From the IMG/VR virus record IMGVR_UViG_3300044732_001952, positions 1-64,000 of that record: DNA of 64,000 nt; one strand, written 5' to 3'. The translations under genes were made by a program, and so were the position numbers. Positions 30,084-38,808 of this stretch are shown one piece after another. Origin of the DNA: a virus. Under the pieces are notes generated by a model that had not been told where the DNA came from, ran no database searches, and saw nothing but the letters and a program-made list of their open reading frames with translations. Numbering within the stretch: position 1 is the first letter of the stretch; the number at the start of each line of letters is the position of its first letter.

Positions 30084-31487
30084 TTAATTTTTATTTAATT
30101 TAACCGTTATTTTTGTACCAGTGTTAATTTTTTCACACATCATACTAAAACCATGTTCTTCTAAAATTGTTTTGGTTATACCTAAACCTAAACCAACTTC
30201 GGAATTACTCTTTTTATTTAAATATTCACCTGTTGTTCTTTCGAACTCTTTTTGTGAAAATCCAACACCATTATCTTCAATAATTAAATCATTATTATCC
30301 ATGTAAATTTTAATTTCTTTATTTTCACTACTATTATATTTTAACCCATTTTTAATTAAATTATCAATAGCGTTCCAAAAAAGAGTTTCATTTACATTTA
30401 GTGTAACTAATTCACTAATTTCTACCTGATTTTTATATGATGTATTTGTTAAGTATTTTAATAAAGATTCTTTTATATCAACCATATTTCTATCTAAAAC
30501 TACAGTATTTTTCACAAGGTTTGTAAACTCATAAACACTTTTATATACTTTTTGTGTGTGTGCCAAACCATCTTTTATCATTTTAATTGAGGGTGTAATT
30601 TTTAAGTTATTCATTTCCTCAATTGAAATTCTTTTTTCTAATGACGATAACCCTCTTGGTATATAGGTGTTAATACCTGAATGCATGTCGTGTCTAATTA
30701 TTCTAGCCGCATATTCAAGGTAAGTGTTTTTCTTGTTAATGTCTTTTAATTGGTTTTCGATTTCTATGTCTTGGACTTTAATTGTTTTTCTTTGTAATAA
30801 AACAATAATACCTAAAACCAAAACAGAAAGAACAATTGTGGACCACCATAAATATTTTTTTAAGGTTTTTTTATCGGTAACTAAATCATCATTTTTAACA
30901 CTAAGATTAATGATATTTTTTTCTTTACCTAATATTTGTATAGTACTTGTTTTAGAACTGATAACTTCTTGACTAGCTTTATTTTTTAATAATTCTTTTT
31001 TTTCTTTTAATAGTTTTTGGAGTTTTGACTCTATCTCATCAGCAATTTTTTTTATATCTTTTTTAGATAAATTATCGTATGATTTTGGTAGGTCATCTAA
31101 AAATTTTTGGTCGGCTTTAATACTAGATAATTCTGAGTCACTTAACTCTTGTACGGGTTCTTCTTTAGGTGTGTCAAAAACTTTTTCAGGTTTTAAATCA
31201 ACAACATCAATATAGGTACTAACCTTATCTAAATACCAATCTGACTCATCATACATACCTTTATTATAAAAAGAGATACCAATTTCTTGACATAAGCTTG
31301 ATTGGTATTTAGTTAATTTTTTATTTGGTTCGTAATTTAATTTTTTAATTAAACTAGTTATACGACTATCACTAGGACATGTAGGTTCAATCTCTGTTTT
31401 TTTGGGGTTATTATCAGTCTGTGAATTTACATTTAAAGAAGTAAAAAAACCCAAAAACATTATTGTTATTAAAATATTTTTTATCAT
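30084..31487 (-). CDS. Membrane histidine kinase
   Basis: 467 residues. Signal peptide (to NSQ, about 23), periplasmic helical sensor with a TPR-like segment and long Lys/Glu helix, membrane helix about 213-230, then the dimerisation/H-box (IIRHDMHSGINTYIPRGL) and HATPase domain with N-box NLIKNGLKYN, DNGVGF and GLGLGITKTIL. All catalytic motifs look intact. The H-box is nearly identical to that of the kinase at 32095, so one derives from the other by duplication. Start overlaps the upstream gene by 4 bases. Confidence 0.9.
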   Translation of the reverse strand: MIKNILITIMFLGFFTSLNVNSQTDNNPKKTEIEPTCPSDSRITSLIKKLNYEPNKKLTKYQSSLCQEIGISFYNKGMYDESDWYLDKVSTYIDVVDLKPEKVFDTPKEEPVQELSDSELSSIKADQKFLDDLPKSYDNLSKKDIKKIADEIESKLQKLLKEKKELLKNKASQEVISSKTSTIQILGKEKNIINLSVKNDDLVTDKKTLKKYLWWSTIVLSVLVLGIIVLLQRKTIKVQDIEIENQLKDINKKNTYLEYAARIIRHDMHSGINTYIPRGLSSLEKRISIEEMNNLKITPSIKMIKDGLAHTQKVYKSVYEFTNLVKNTVVLDRNMVDIKESLLKYLTNTSYKNQVEISELVTLNVNETLFWNAIDNLIKNGLKYNSSENKEIKIYMDNNDLIIEDNGVGFSQKEFERTTGEYLNKKSNSEVGLGLGITKTILEEHGFSMMCEKINTGTKITVKLNKN

Positions 31488-32098
31488 AATTTTGGGGTTA
31501 ATTTATATGGGAATAATACTATTCTTGGTTTATATTTTGGGGATATATTTAATTCCCAACCAATCTCAGGACTTTCTTCTTTAAGTAGATTTATTTGTTT
31601 CCAATAATATATATTAGTAACATCACCTCTTGTAATTAAACTATAATTACCACTTCCTCTATGCGATACTAACATATACAAACTTAAATCAATAACTTTA
31701 ACTGTTGAGTCTTGCCAAGAATAATATAGGTACCCATTATCTATCGACGACGATAAAATCCAATTCTCTAACGTATCTATTTTAGAAATTAAACTATCGT
31801 AATAATTGTTTTGGACGGTTAACAAACTATCCAATTGGTTAATAACACTATCTTTTATTTTAATATCGTTATTTAATAACGTGTTAGTATCATTAACTAA
31901 TTTTATTTCTGTTTTATATTTTTGTATTCTAATTTTTTGATTCTCAATTAGTGAATTAATATCATCAGATTGTTTTTTTGTAAGAATAACCACAGAATCA
32001 CCTTTTAATTGTGTCTGGATAGGGTAGGTTGGTTGTGAATACACTATACTTACCATACTTATGAAAAATATGGTTAATAAATTTTTTAGTTTTATCAT
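31484..32098 (-). CDS. Exported coiled-coil protein of the kinase cassette
   Basis: 204 residues. Signal peptide to YSQ (about 21), then a helix-rich part (NSLIENQKIRIQKYKTE) and a beta-rich end with YYSWQDSTVKVID. Overlaps both kinase genes by 4 bases, so it is made with them. Likely periplasmic partner or sensor; inference from context only. Confidence 0.7.
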   Translation of the reverse strand: MIKLKNLLTIFFISMVSIVYSQPTYPIQTQLKGDSVVILTKKQSDDINSLIENQKIRIQKYKTEIKLVNDTNTLLNNDIKIKDSVINQLDSLLTVQNNYYDSLISKIDTLENWILSSSIDNGYLYYSWQDSTVKVIDLSLYMLVSHRGSGNYSLITRGDVTNIYYWKQINLLKEESPEIGWELNISPKYKPRIVLFPYKLTPKL

Positions 32099-34020
32099 TT
32101 TAGTTCAATTTTCATTTTTGTCCCTATGTCATTTTTCTCACACGAAATATTAAATTTATGTTCTTCTAAAATAGCTACACATATATTAAGCCCTAGACCA
32201 GTTCCAGATTCTTTTTGGCCTTCTTTTCTGGTATATGGTTGGGATAAATGAATAAAATCTTTTTGTGTAATCCCTCTACCGTTGTCTTGTATAATTAGAT
32301 TACCATCTTCCATATATATTTTAACAAATTTTGTATTACTATCATTATACTTTAACCCATTACGAATTAAATTATCGACTGCGGTACAGAATAATGGTTC
32401 ATTAACTTCTATCGTTGGTAACTCATCAATAATAACTTGACTACTATATGCTGTCGCTGATAAATAATCCTCAAGTATATCTTTTAAATTACATTCCGTT
32501 TTATTTAAAACAACATCTTTCTTTACAAGATTTGTAAATTCGTAAACCCCTTTATATACTTTTTGGGAATGTTTTAAACCCTCTTTAATCATTTTAATTG
32601 GGGCCTCAATTTTTAAAGTTTTAATATCTTCGGGGGTTAATCTTCTTTCTAAAGAACTTAATCCTCTTGGCATATAAGTATTAATACCTGAATGCATATC
32701 GTGTCTTAATATTTTAGCCGCATGTTCTAGGTAAGTGTTTTTCTTTTCAATTTCTTTCTTTTGTTCGTAGGAATTGGTGATATCTGTCGCGATTTTCATA
32801 ACACGATAAACCTTACCATCTAAACCGATAACTGGATTGTATGTTGCTTGTAGATACACTAAAGAACCGTCTTTTTTAATTCTAGTAATTTCACCGGTAA
32901 ATAACACCCCTTCATTTAATTTTTCCCAAAAAAGAGAGTATTCTTCACTTTTTGAGTATTCCTCATCTATAAAAATTCTATGGTGTTTTCCAACTACTTC
33001 ATCCTGTAAAGAATATCCCATAGTTTCTAAAAACAAATTATTAGCAAAAATGATGTTTCCTTCTAAATCAAACTCAATAACTGCGTTAGATTTATTTATC
33101 GCGTTCATTCTATTGCGAATTTCAACTTCCTTTTTTTTAAGTTCTGTAACATCTTGTCTTATTGAAGCAAATCCATCCAATTTACCATCGGTATCAAAAA
33201 TTGCTCTAATAAAAGTATCAACGTAATATAATTCTCCTGATTTTCCTTTATTGGTAACAACGTCATTCCATACATCACCTTTCATTACCGTTTCATACAT
33301 TTTACCCCAATATCCATCAGGTTGTAATCCCGAATTAACAATAACATGGTCTTTACCAACTACCTCATCCAAAGACCACCCAGAAACATCCTCAAATTTT
33401 TTATTAACATATGTAATTTTACCTCTTTTATCAGCAGTAGATATAATTGTCGATACGTCAATAAATTTTTCTGTTTCTTCTATTTTTTTATTTAAATTGT
33501 TTGTTTCTTTTATTGAATAAGCAAAAGTGTATAAAGAAGATAATAATTGAGTAAAATCAACCTCAAAAGAATCCCATTCACGTAATGTAAAACTTTCAAT
33601 ACATATAACACCAATAGTTTCCCCAAAATAAATGATAGGTACATCTAACATAGATTTAATACCCAGTGGTTTTAAATAACCATCAGTAAAACAAGATGTT
33701 GCTGGATGTTTTTCAGCATCATTAGCTATTATTATTGGGTTCTTTATTAATTCTTCGAAATACGGTCCAAAATCCTTTTCAAAGATTTCTAAACCATCAT
33801 ACCACATATTTTCAGATTTAACATATAATTGTTGGCAAACAATAGATGTTTTATTTTTGTTGTATAACCATATAGAACATCTATCAACATTAATTGAGTC
33901 TACAACTTCTTTAGTTAGAATTTTAGAACCTTCTACTATATCCCCTTTATAAAAAAGAGGGTTATGTGTTTGTGAAATTAAAGTTTTATTTAATTTATTA
34001 ATGTAAAAATTTTTATCCAT
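32095..34020 (-). CDS. GAF-PAS-PAS histidine kinase
   Basis: 641 residues, no membrane helix. GAF domain about 20-175, PAS about 185-300, second PAS about 305-420 with KDGSLVYLQATYNPVIG, H-box ILRHDMHSGINTYMPRG near 447, and HATPase (NLIRNGLKYND, DNGRGI, GTGLGLNICVAIL). A cytoplasmic sensor kinase of bacterial type. First gene of a five-gene overlapping cassette that begins 24 bases after the LKE-related gene at 34045. Complete kinases are rare in phages. Confidence 0.92.
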   Translation of the reverse strand: MDKNFYINKLNKTLISQTHNPLFYKGDIVEGSKILTKEVVDSINVDRCSIWLYNKNKTSIVCQQLYVKSENMWYDGLEIFEKDFGPYFEELIKNPIIIANDAEKHPATSCFTDGYLKPLGIKSMLDVPIIYFGETIGVICIESFTLREWDSFEVDFTQLLSSLYTFAYSIKETNNLNKKIEETEKFIDVSTIISTADKRGKITYVNKKFEDVSGWSLDEVVGKDHVIVNSGLQPDGYWGKMYETVMKGDVWNDVVTNKGKSGELYYVDTFIRAIFDTDGKLDGFASIRQDVTELKKKEVEIRNRMNAINKSNAVIEFDLEGNIIFANNLFLETMGYSLQDEVVGKHHRIFIDEEYSKSEEYSLFWEKLNEGVLFTGEITRIKKDGSLVYLQATYNPVIGLDGKVYRVMKIATDITNSYEQKKEIEKKNTYLEHAAKILRHDMHSGINTYMPRGLSSLERRLTPEDIKTLKIEAPIKMIKEGLKHSQKVYKGVYEFTNLVKKDVVLNKTECNLKDILEDYLSATAYSSQVIIDELPTIEVNEPLFCTAVDNLIRNGLKYNDSNTKFVKIYMEDGNLIIQDNGRGITQKDFIHLSQPYTRKEGQKESGTGLGLNICVAILEEHKFNISCEKNDIGTKMKIELK

Positions 34021-34044
34021 ATCAATAAGTATTAATTGGAGTTA

Positions 34045-34794
34045 TTAAAGATTAAAATATTTTCTTCCATCAATAACTTCTGGGTTGTTAAAATTTTTAT
34101 AATAATTACCTATGTAATTTTCTACGTTATCCATAAAACCACCCCAGTCTTCGTTGTTATGTTCATTGGCCCCACCATAAGCTACTACACCATTTAAACC
34201 TATAACTAAATGGTGTAAATAATCATAAGAAGTGAAAGGTCTTAATTCTTCTAAATTACCACTATAGGTATAAAGGTCCTCATCAAATTCTAATAAACCA
34301 TCTATAACAATATTATACTCATCCTCAATAATCAGTGGTTCAAAAATAATTATCTTGTTTCTAAATGATGGGTTACTTTCTATAATCCAATTTAACTCTT
34401 CAGACTCATTTAATCTATCTTTAAAGATATCACCTAATTTATATTCTATATATGGTTTACCGTCTAAATCTTCCATAGCTTTCCAATATTTATGTTCATC
34501 AAATAAAGCTTTTGTATCACCATACCCAGCTCTTTTTTCACCATTTTGAGCTATGTAAGATTTAACATATGCAGACCCATTTCTAGAATATGTTAATAAA
34601 CTTTTTACAAAATCTGACTTTGATGTACTAATTTCTATATTAACTTCCAAAAGCATATCATATAATTTATTAATCTCTGATTCAGTGGCAGATTTATCTA
34701 ACCATACAACAACAAGTGGGTCATCACTCATAAACGGATTAAGTGTACCCATATTAGTCCAACTAAAATCATCGAATTCTCTAATTAACTTCAT
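34045..34794 (-). CDS. LKE-family related protein, two modules
   Basis: 249 residues starting MKLIREFDDFSWTNMGT; the leader is short and ends IRE-F. An internal RLNESEELNWIIES near 130 repeats the x-E-S...W junction of the family. The rest is acidic and unrecognised. ATATTTAT lies 5 bases before the ATG. Upstream of, and probably co-transcribed with, the kinase cassette. Confidence 0.65.
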   Translation of the reverse strand: MKLIREFDDFSWTNMGTLNPFMSDDPLVVVWLDKSATESEINKLYDMLLEVNIEISTSKSDFVKSLLTYSRNGSAYVKSYIAQNGEKRAGYGDTKALFDEHKYWKAMEDLDGKPYIEYKLGDIFKDRLNESEELNWIIESNPSFRNKIIIFEPLIIEDEYNIVIDGLLEFDEDLYTYSGNLEELRPFTSYDYLHHLVIGLNGVVAYGGANEHNNEDWGGFMDNVENYIGNYYKNFNNPEVIDGRKYFNL

Positions 34795-34799
34795 ATAAT

Positions 34800-34807
34800 A
34801 TAAATAT
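34800..34807 (-). promoter_or_regulatory. ATATTTAT start-proximal element
   Basis: Five bases before the ATG at 34794. Confidence 0.5.
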
Positions 34808-34916
34808 TCTATTTAATCGTAAATTTAAAAAATAAGCCAAAAGTACTAGATATTCTCCAATCCCACCTTTTGGGATAAGTGTTCCTTCTATTTACATTTA
34901 AATACGTCTTAATATT

Positions 34917-34924
34917 ATATTTAT
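34917..34924 (+). promoter_or_regulatory. ATATTTAT element
   Basis: Thirteen bases before the ATG at 34938, continuing into TATAAATA. Confidence 0.45.
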
Positions 34925-34937
34925 AAATAAAAAAAAA

Positions 34938-37145
34938 ATGAACTTAATTAAATACCTTTTTATACTAATTTCTTTTGTGACCTATTCACAATACTGTCCT
35001 TATTTAGGACCAGACCAAATACTACCTTGTGGTGTTGGGTCAACAACATTAACTGCCGATTTTAGTCAATGTGGACCAGGTTCAAATCCAAATCAAACAA
35101 CAAACTACGGTGTTACAAATATTCCTTATGTAACACAAACAAATACTGGTACACAATTATTTATGTCGGATGATTCACAACAAGGTCCTTTTAATATTGG
35201 GTTTACATTTTGTTTCTTTGGACAAACATACAATCAATTTTGGGTTGGTTCTAACGGTTGGATTTCTTTTTCACCGGCACAACCAACAACATTTACTTCA
35301 GCAACAATACCTAATGGTGCGGGTACAGTACCAAAAAATTGTGTCATGGGTCCTTGGCAAGATTGGCACCCAGGTTTAGGTGGGCAAATTAGGTACCAAG
35401 TTCAAGGTACAGCACCTTGTAGAAAATTAGTTGTTAGTTGGGTTGGTGTCCCTATGTTTTCATGTACAAATTTACTGGGGACATTTCATACAGTGATTTA
35501 TGAATCAACAAACGTAATAGAAAATTATATTCAATCAAAACCAAACTGTCTAGCTTGGGCGGGAGGTACCGCGGTTCAAGGATTACATAATACCACAGGA
35601 ACCGTGGCGATAACTGTACCAGGTAGGAATTCCACACAATGGACAGCAAATAATGATGCGTACCGATACACTCCAAGTGGACCAACTGTTTTACCTGTAC
35701 CAACATGGTATATTGTAGGTAACCCAAATCCAATTGGGGTTGGTGCGTCCATTACGGTTACACCACCTGTACAAGGAGCTAATTATACTTGTCAACTAGT
35801 ATATCCTTCTTGTAATGTTGGATGGAATACTTGTAATAGTATTGCCGGTCCAGGACCTGATACGGTGTTTGTACAACCTGGTCCACCTAACTTACCACAA
35901 CCTACAATTACTTTTATTGACCCAACTTGTTATAACTATTGTGATGGTAGTATTAATGTAATCCCTAACGGAACCAATGGTGTCACTACTATTTCTTGGA
36001 ATACTCTACAAACAACTTTTAACCCCACTAACCTTTGTTATGGTAATTATAGTTTTTTAATTACAGACGGTATAGGTTGTACCGTAACAGGTAATGCAAC
36101 ACTCACTAACCCAGCACAAATAATAATGACACCTATTAGTGGTCCTGATACGGTATGTTATTTATCAACATCAGAAAGTTATAGTGTACCTTCTATGGGT
36201 GTTGGTTACAACTACATATGGTCTACAACACCACAAATAATAAATGGTCAAGGTACTGATAATATAACAACGGATTGGTCATTAGAACCTAGTGGTTTAT
36301 ATCAAGACTCTATAAGTGTTTATTCTACTAGTCCTATTGGTTGTAATAGTGATACCTCTTACTTCACTACATTTATTTTAAACATAAACCCTACAATAGA
36401 CCCTATTGGTCCTTTTTGTGATTATGATGGTTGTGTAGATTTAGTGGGTTCACCTTTAAATGGTACTTTCTTAGTCAATGGGGTTCAGACTGATGAATTT
36501 TGCCCACAACAAGGTATCATAACAAACAATGATGTAACTTATACATATACACAAAGTAATTGCCCATTTGATACAACAATCAACGTTATTGTAAACCCAC
36601 AACCAATCATAACATCTGTAACACCTTCATATGAATTTAACCAACTTTGTGAAGGTGATAGTATTTTTAGAATCTATACAGCTTATTCATCTTTATCTGG
36701 GTTGTTTGATTGGGTTGTTGAAGGTGATACAATACAAGATAATAGTTTACCTTATGTTTGGAATAATGTTGGTTTTTATACAATTAGCGTTTCCCAAACG
36801 GTTAATGGTTGTGTTTCTAATGAAGAACAAGCTAATATAGCAATACAAGAATGTCCACAAGAATTAATTTATATACCTAATACATTTACCCCCGATGGTG
36901 ATGCTTTCAACAATATTTGGTTACCAATATTTACTGATGGGTTTGATGTCTATGATTATAATTTATTGGTATTCAATAGATGGGGTGAAACAATTTTTGA
37001 ATCATACAATCATACCGTTGGTTGGGATGGTACTTATAATAATAAAATGTGTTTTGATGGGATTTATGTTTGGAGAATAATGTATGGGTCTGAGTATGAT
37101 GACTCACGTAAAATGATAACAGGACATTTAACAATTATGCGATGA
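34938..37145 (+). CDS. Large secreted protein with T9SS type B sorting domain
   Basis: 735 residues. Signal peptide to YSQ (about 19). Residues ~75-230 include a lectin-like beta domain (FTFCFFGQTYNQFWVGSNGW). Then SprB-like repeats (PTCYNYCDGSINVIPNG, then GNYSFLITDGIGC), PKD/Ig-like modules, and a C-terminal domain with YIPNTFTPDGDAFNNIW, LLVFNRWGETIFES, GWDGTYNNK and a closing GHLTIMR. That is the gliding-type (type B) sorting domain of T9SS adhesins. Very Cys/Thr/Asn-rich. Known family role: cell-surface adhesion and gliding. Inference: the phage decorates its host surface. Confidence 0.9.
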   Translation: MNLIKYLFILISFVTYSQYCPYLGPDQILPCGVGSTTLTADFSQCGPGSNPNQTTNYGVTNIPYVTQTNTGTQLFMSDDSQQGPFNIGFTFCFFGQTYNQFWVGSNGWISFSPAQPTTFTSATIPNGAGTVPKNCVMGPWQDWHPGLGGQIRYQVQGTAPCRKLVVSWVGVPMFSCTNLLGTFHTVIYESTNVIENYIQSKPNCLAWAGGTAVQGLHNTTGTVAITVPGRNSTQWTANNDAYRYTPSGPTVLPVPTWYIVGNPNPIGVGASITVTPPVQGANYTCQLVYPSCNVGWNTCNSIAGPGPDTVFVQPGPPNLPQPTITFIDPTCYNYCDGSINVIPNGTNGVTTISWNTLQTTFNPTNLCYGNYSFLITDGIGCTVTGNATLTNPAQIIMTPISGPDTVCYLSTSESYSVPSMGVGYNYIWSTTPQIINGQGTDNITTDWSLEPSGLYQDSISVYSTSPIGCNSDTSYFTTFILNINPTIDPIGPFCDYDGCVDLVGSPLNGTFLVNGVQTDEFCPQQGIITNNDVTYTYTQSNCPFDTTINVIVNPQPIITSVTPSYEFNQLCEGDSIFRIYTAYSSLSGLFDWVVEGDTIQDNSLPYVWNNVGFYTISVSQTVNGCVSNEEQANIAIQECPQELIYIPNTFTPDGDAFNNIWLPIFTDGFDVYDYNLLVFNRWGETIFESYNHTVGWDGTYNNKMCFDGIYVWRIMYGSEYDDSRKMITGHLTIMR

Positions 37146-37222
37146 ATACAGAAATAGTTATTGCTATACTAACCCCAATATTTGTTGGTGTTTGGGCCTA
37201 TATTGAATATAAAAGAAATTAA
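37142..37222 (+). CDS. Small membrane protein, 26 aa
   Basis: ATG overlaps the stop of the T9SS gene (ATGA). Reads MNTEIVIAILTPIFVGVWAY then EYKRN: a single membrane helix with a basic end. Coupling to the T9SS gene suggests a joint role. Confidence 0.5.
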   Translation: MNTEIVIAILTPIFVGVWAYIEYKRN

Positions 37223-37228
37223 AGATAG

Positions 37229-37299
37229 AGGCACCAATTGGGTTCGAACCAATGTAAGCGGTTTTGCAGACCGACCCCTAACCACTCGGGCATGGTGCC
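37229..37299 (-). tRNA. tRNA-Cys (GCA)
   Basis: 71 nt; acceptor GGCACCA/TGGTGCC, loop CTGCAAA on CGGT/ACCG. Confidence 0.92.
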
Positions 37300-37308
37300 T
37301 TATTATTG

Positions 37309-37382
37309 TACACTCTGATGGACTCGAACCACCAACCCCAACGTCCGTAACGTTGTGCTCTAATCCATTGAGCTAAGAGTGT
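37309..37382 (-). tRNA. tRNA-Arg (ACG)
   Basis: 74 nt; acceptor ACACTCT/AGAGTGT plus A73, loop TTACGGA on CAACG/CGTTG. A34 would need editing to inosine by host TadA. Confidence 0.9.
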
Positions 37383-37387
37383 AATAG

Positions 37388-37459
37388 TATGGATGGGTGG
37401 AGTTGAACCACCGAGAAGACTGTATAAGAGTCTCATGTTAACCGTTACATCACATCCAC
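37388..37459 (-). tRNA. tRNA-Ile (TAT)
   Basis: 72 nt; loop CTTATAC on AGACT/AGTCT, acceptor GTGGATG/CATCCAT. UAU Ile tRNA reads AUA, a codon common in A+T-rich phages. Confidence 0.88.
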
Positions 37460-37465
37460 ATATGG

Positions 37466-37552
37466 AGGAAAGGGAGGGATTCGAACCCTCGGTACCCTTA
37501 CAGGTACGACAACTTAGCAGATTGTTGGTTTTAGCCACTCACCCACCTTTCC
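37466..37552 (-). tRNA. tRNA-Ser (GCT)
   Basis: 87 nt class II; loop CTGCTAA on ACAAT/GTTGT, variable arm GTACCTGTAAGGGTAC. Confidence 0.92.
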
Positions 37553-37557
37553 TTTTT

Positions 37558-37630
37558 GGGTGTAAGGACGGTACCGACCCGTCTTTCCTAGTCCCACAAA
37601 CTAGTACATCACCTTAATGCTTCAAACACC
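37558..37630 (-). tRNA. tRNA-His (GTG)
   Basis: 73 nt; loop TTGTGGG on CTAGT/ACTAG, C73 as in His tRNAs. T-loop GTCGGTA departs from TTCxAxx and two acceptor pairs mismatch. Confidence 0.75.
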
Positions 37631-37636
37631 ATATTG

Positions 37637-37709
37637 TTGTCCCACAAGGGTTCGAACCTCGACTCTTCGGTACCAAAAACCGACGTGTTGCCAATTACAC
37701 CATAGGACA
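37637..37709 (-). tRNA. tRNA-Gln (TTG)
   Basis: 73 nt; loop TTTTGGT on TCGGT/ACCGA, acceptor TGTCC/GGGACA. Confidence 0.88.
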
Positions 37710-37717
37710 TTGTATAG

Positions 37718-37792
37718 TAGGGTAAGAGAGACTCGAACTCTCACGATGCCCACGTCCCAAACGTGGTGACTTGCCAATTAGTCCATTACCCT
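37718..37792 (-). tRNA. tRNA-Pro (TGG)
   Basis: 75 nt; loop TTTGGGA on CCACG/CGTGG, acceptor AGGGTAA/TTACCCT plus A73. Confidence 0.92.
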
Positions 37793-37796
37793 ATAA

Positions 37797-37872
37797 TGGT
37801 GGTGATGGAAGGAATTGAACCTTCGACACAAGGATTTTCAGTCCTTTGCTCTACCAACTGAGCTACATCACC
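37797..37872 (-). tRNA. tRNA-Phe (GAA)
   Basis: Loop CTGAAAA on AAGGA/TCCTT, acceptor GGTGATG/CATCACC plus A73; the 3' CCA is encoded (37797-37799). Confidence 0.93.
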
Positions 37873-37877
37873 ATTTG

Positions 37878-37949
37878 CACATCCCCAAGGCCTCGAACCC
37901 TGACCGACTGGGTTGGAACCAGCCGTGCTACCAATTACACCAAAGACGC
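37878..37949 (-). tRNA. tRNA-Trp (CCA)
   Basis: 72 nt; loop TTCCAAC on GCTGG/CCAGT, G73 as in Trp tRNAs. Confidence 0.88.
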
Positions 37950-37979
37950 GTATAAAATATACAGGAAGACATGTTGTTT

Positions 37980-38429
37980 TCAAATTTCCGCTTTGATTTT
38001 TTTATTTTTACCACAATAAGTGTTTGTTTGTGAATGGCAGTTAGGGCAAACCATCCTTAAATTATCCAATTTGTGGTTGTGTGAGTCACCATCAATATGG
38101 TCTAATTGCATTGATAACTCTATATTATTCCAATCTATTATACCGCAAATATCACACTTATTTTCTTTAACCCCTTCTTTCAATAACCTTTTTTTTAATT
38201 TTAAGGTTTGGTAGTACGGATGTTTACCTTCTATAATCTCGTTTAAAGGTATTTTTTGTTGTTCAGGTTTAAAGTTTTTATCTTTCCAGGCTAAACCAAT
38301 TTTTTTTGCCCTTCTCCATAATGACACAGTAGTCATTTTTAATTCTGCGGATGCCTGATGTAGTGTGTCGTATTTGTCATATGCCAACTTTATTTCTTCA
38401 TCAGTAATTTTAACTTCTCTCTGTTTCAT
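37980..38429 (-). CDS. HNH homing endonuclease
   Basis: 149 residues. N-terminal HTH (HQASAELKMTTVSLWRRAKK), then CDICGIIDWNN, MQLDHIDGDSHNHKLDNLRM and CPNCHSQT: zinc-bound HNH core. Sits between two parts of the tRNA array, like the one at 20538-21143, as expected for a tRNA-region homing element. Confidence 0.85.
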   Translation of the reverse strand: MKQREVKITDEEIKLAYDKYDTLHQASAELKMTTVSLWRRAKKIGLAWKDKNFKPEQQKIPLNEIIEGKHPYYQTLKLKKRLLKEGVKENKCDICGIIDWNNIELSMQLDHIDGDSHNHKLDNLRMVCPNCHSQTNTYCGKNKKIKAEI

Positions 38430-38443
38430 AATATTCTTTTATT

Positions 38444-38451
38444 ATAAATAT
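38444..38451 (-). promoter_or_regulatory. ATATTTAT element
   Basis: Fourteen bases upstream of the HNH ATG at 38429. Confidence 0.4.
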
Positions 38452-38497
38452 AACAAACAGAGTTAAAATCCACTTATATTACATTTATTTTTTTTTG

Positions 38498-38578
38498 TGG
38501 GACCTGGTGGACTCGAACCACTCCCGCGAGGACGAAATTTACAGTTTCGCTGCCGTATCCAAACGACTTTCAGTTCCC
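38498..38578 (-). tRNA. tRNA-Tyr (GTA)
   Basis: 81 nt class II; loop CTGTAAA on CGAAA/TTTCG, T-arm GTGG-TTCGAGT-CCAC. Confidence 0.9.
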
Positions 38579-38579
38579 A

Positions 38580-38705
38580 AGTTAGGAAAGGGGAAGATGG
38601 TTGTGTGGACATCCCCTTTTACGATTGGCTTTACTCGGACAGTTACAACTCCGATATAACCACGACTACTGACACGTTAACGTTATATCATTCCCCAATC
38701 AACCT
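38580..38705 (-). other. Structured spacer between tRNA-Asn and tRNA-Tyr
   Basis: About 125 nt without ORF. AAAAGGGGATG/CATCTTCCCCTTT and AACGTTAACGT helices on the minus strand. May be a processed spacer RNA. Confidence 0.3.
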
Positions 38706-38708
38706 CAG

Positions 38709-38781
38709 CGACTCAGACAGGACTTGAACCTGTAACGGCCACATTAACAGTGTGGAGCTCTACCAATTGAGCTACTGAGTC
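38709..38781 (-). tRNA. tRNA-Asn (GTT)
   Basis: 73 nt; acceptor GACTCAG/CTGAGTC with G73, loop CTGTTAA on CCACA/TGTGG. Confidence 0.93.
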
Positions 38782-38799
38782 ATTACTAATACCAATACA

Positions 38800-38808
38800 T
38801 CAAAGAAC
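38800..38808 (-). promoter_or_regulatory. boxA-like motif GTTCTTTGA
   Basis: Eighteen bases 5' of tRNA-Asn, in AAAAAGTTCTTTGATGTATT context. Confidence 0.55.

Noticed and set aside
32837-33520. Plus-strand frames of 129 and 89 codons inside the histidine kinase
   Set aside because: Antisense shadows of the GAF-PAS region, with no domain or promoter.
28965-34020. Host chromosome fragment or assembly chimera
   Set aside because: Gene overlaps, composition and direction match the flanks, and an LKE-related gene lies 24 bases upstream; however, read coverage should confirm it.
37278-37617. Long open frames on both strands (86 and 74 codons)
   Set aside because: They lie across tRNA-Cys, Arg, Ile, Ser and His genes; the open frame is a by-product of tRNA sequence.
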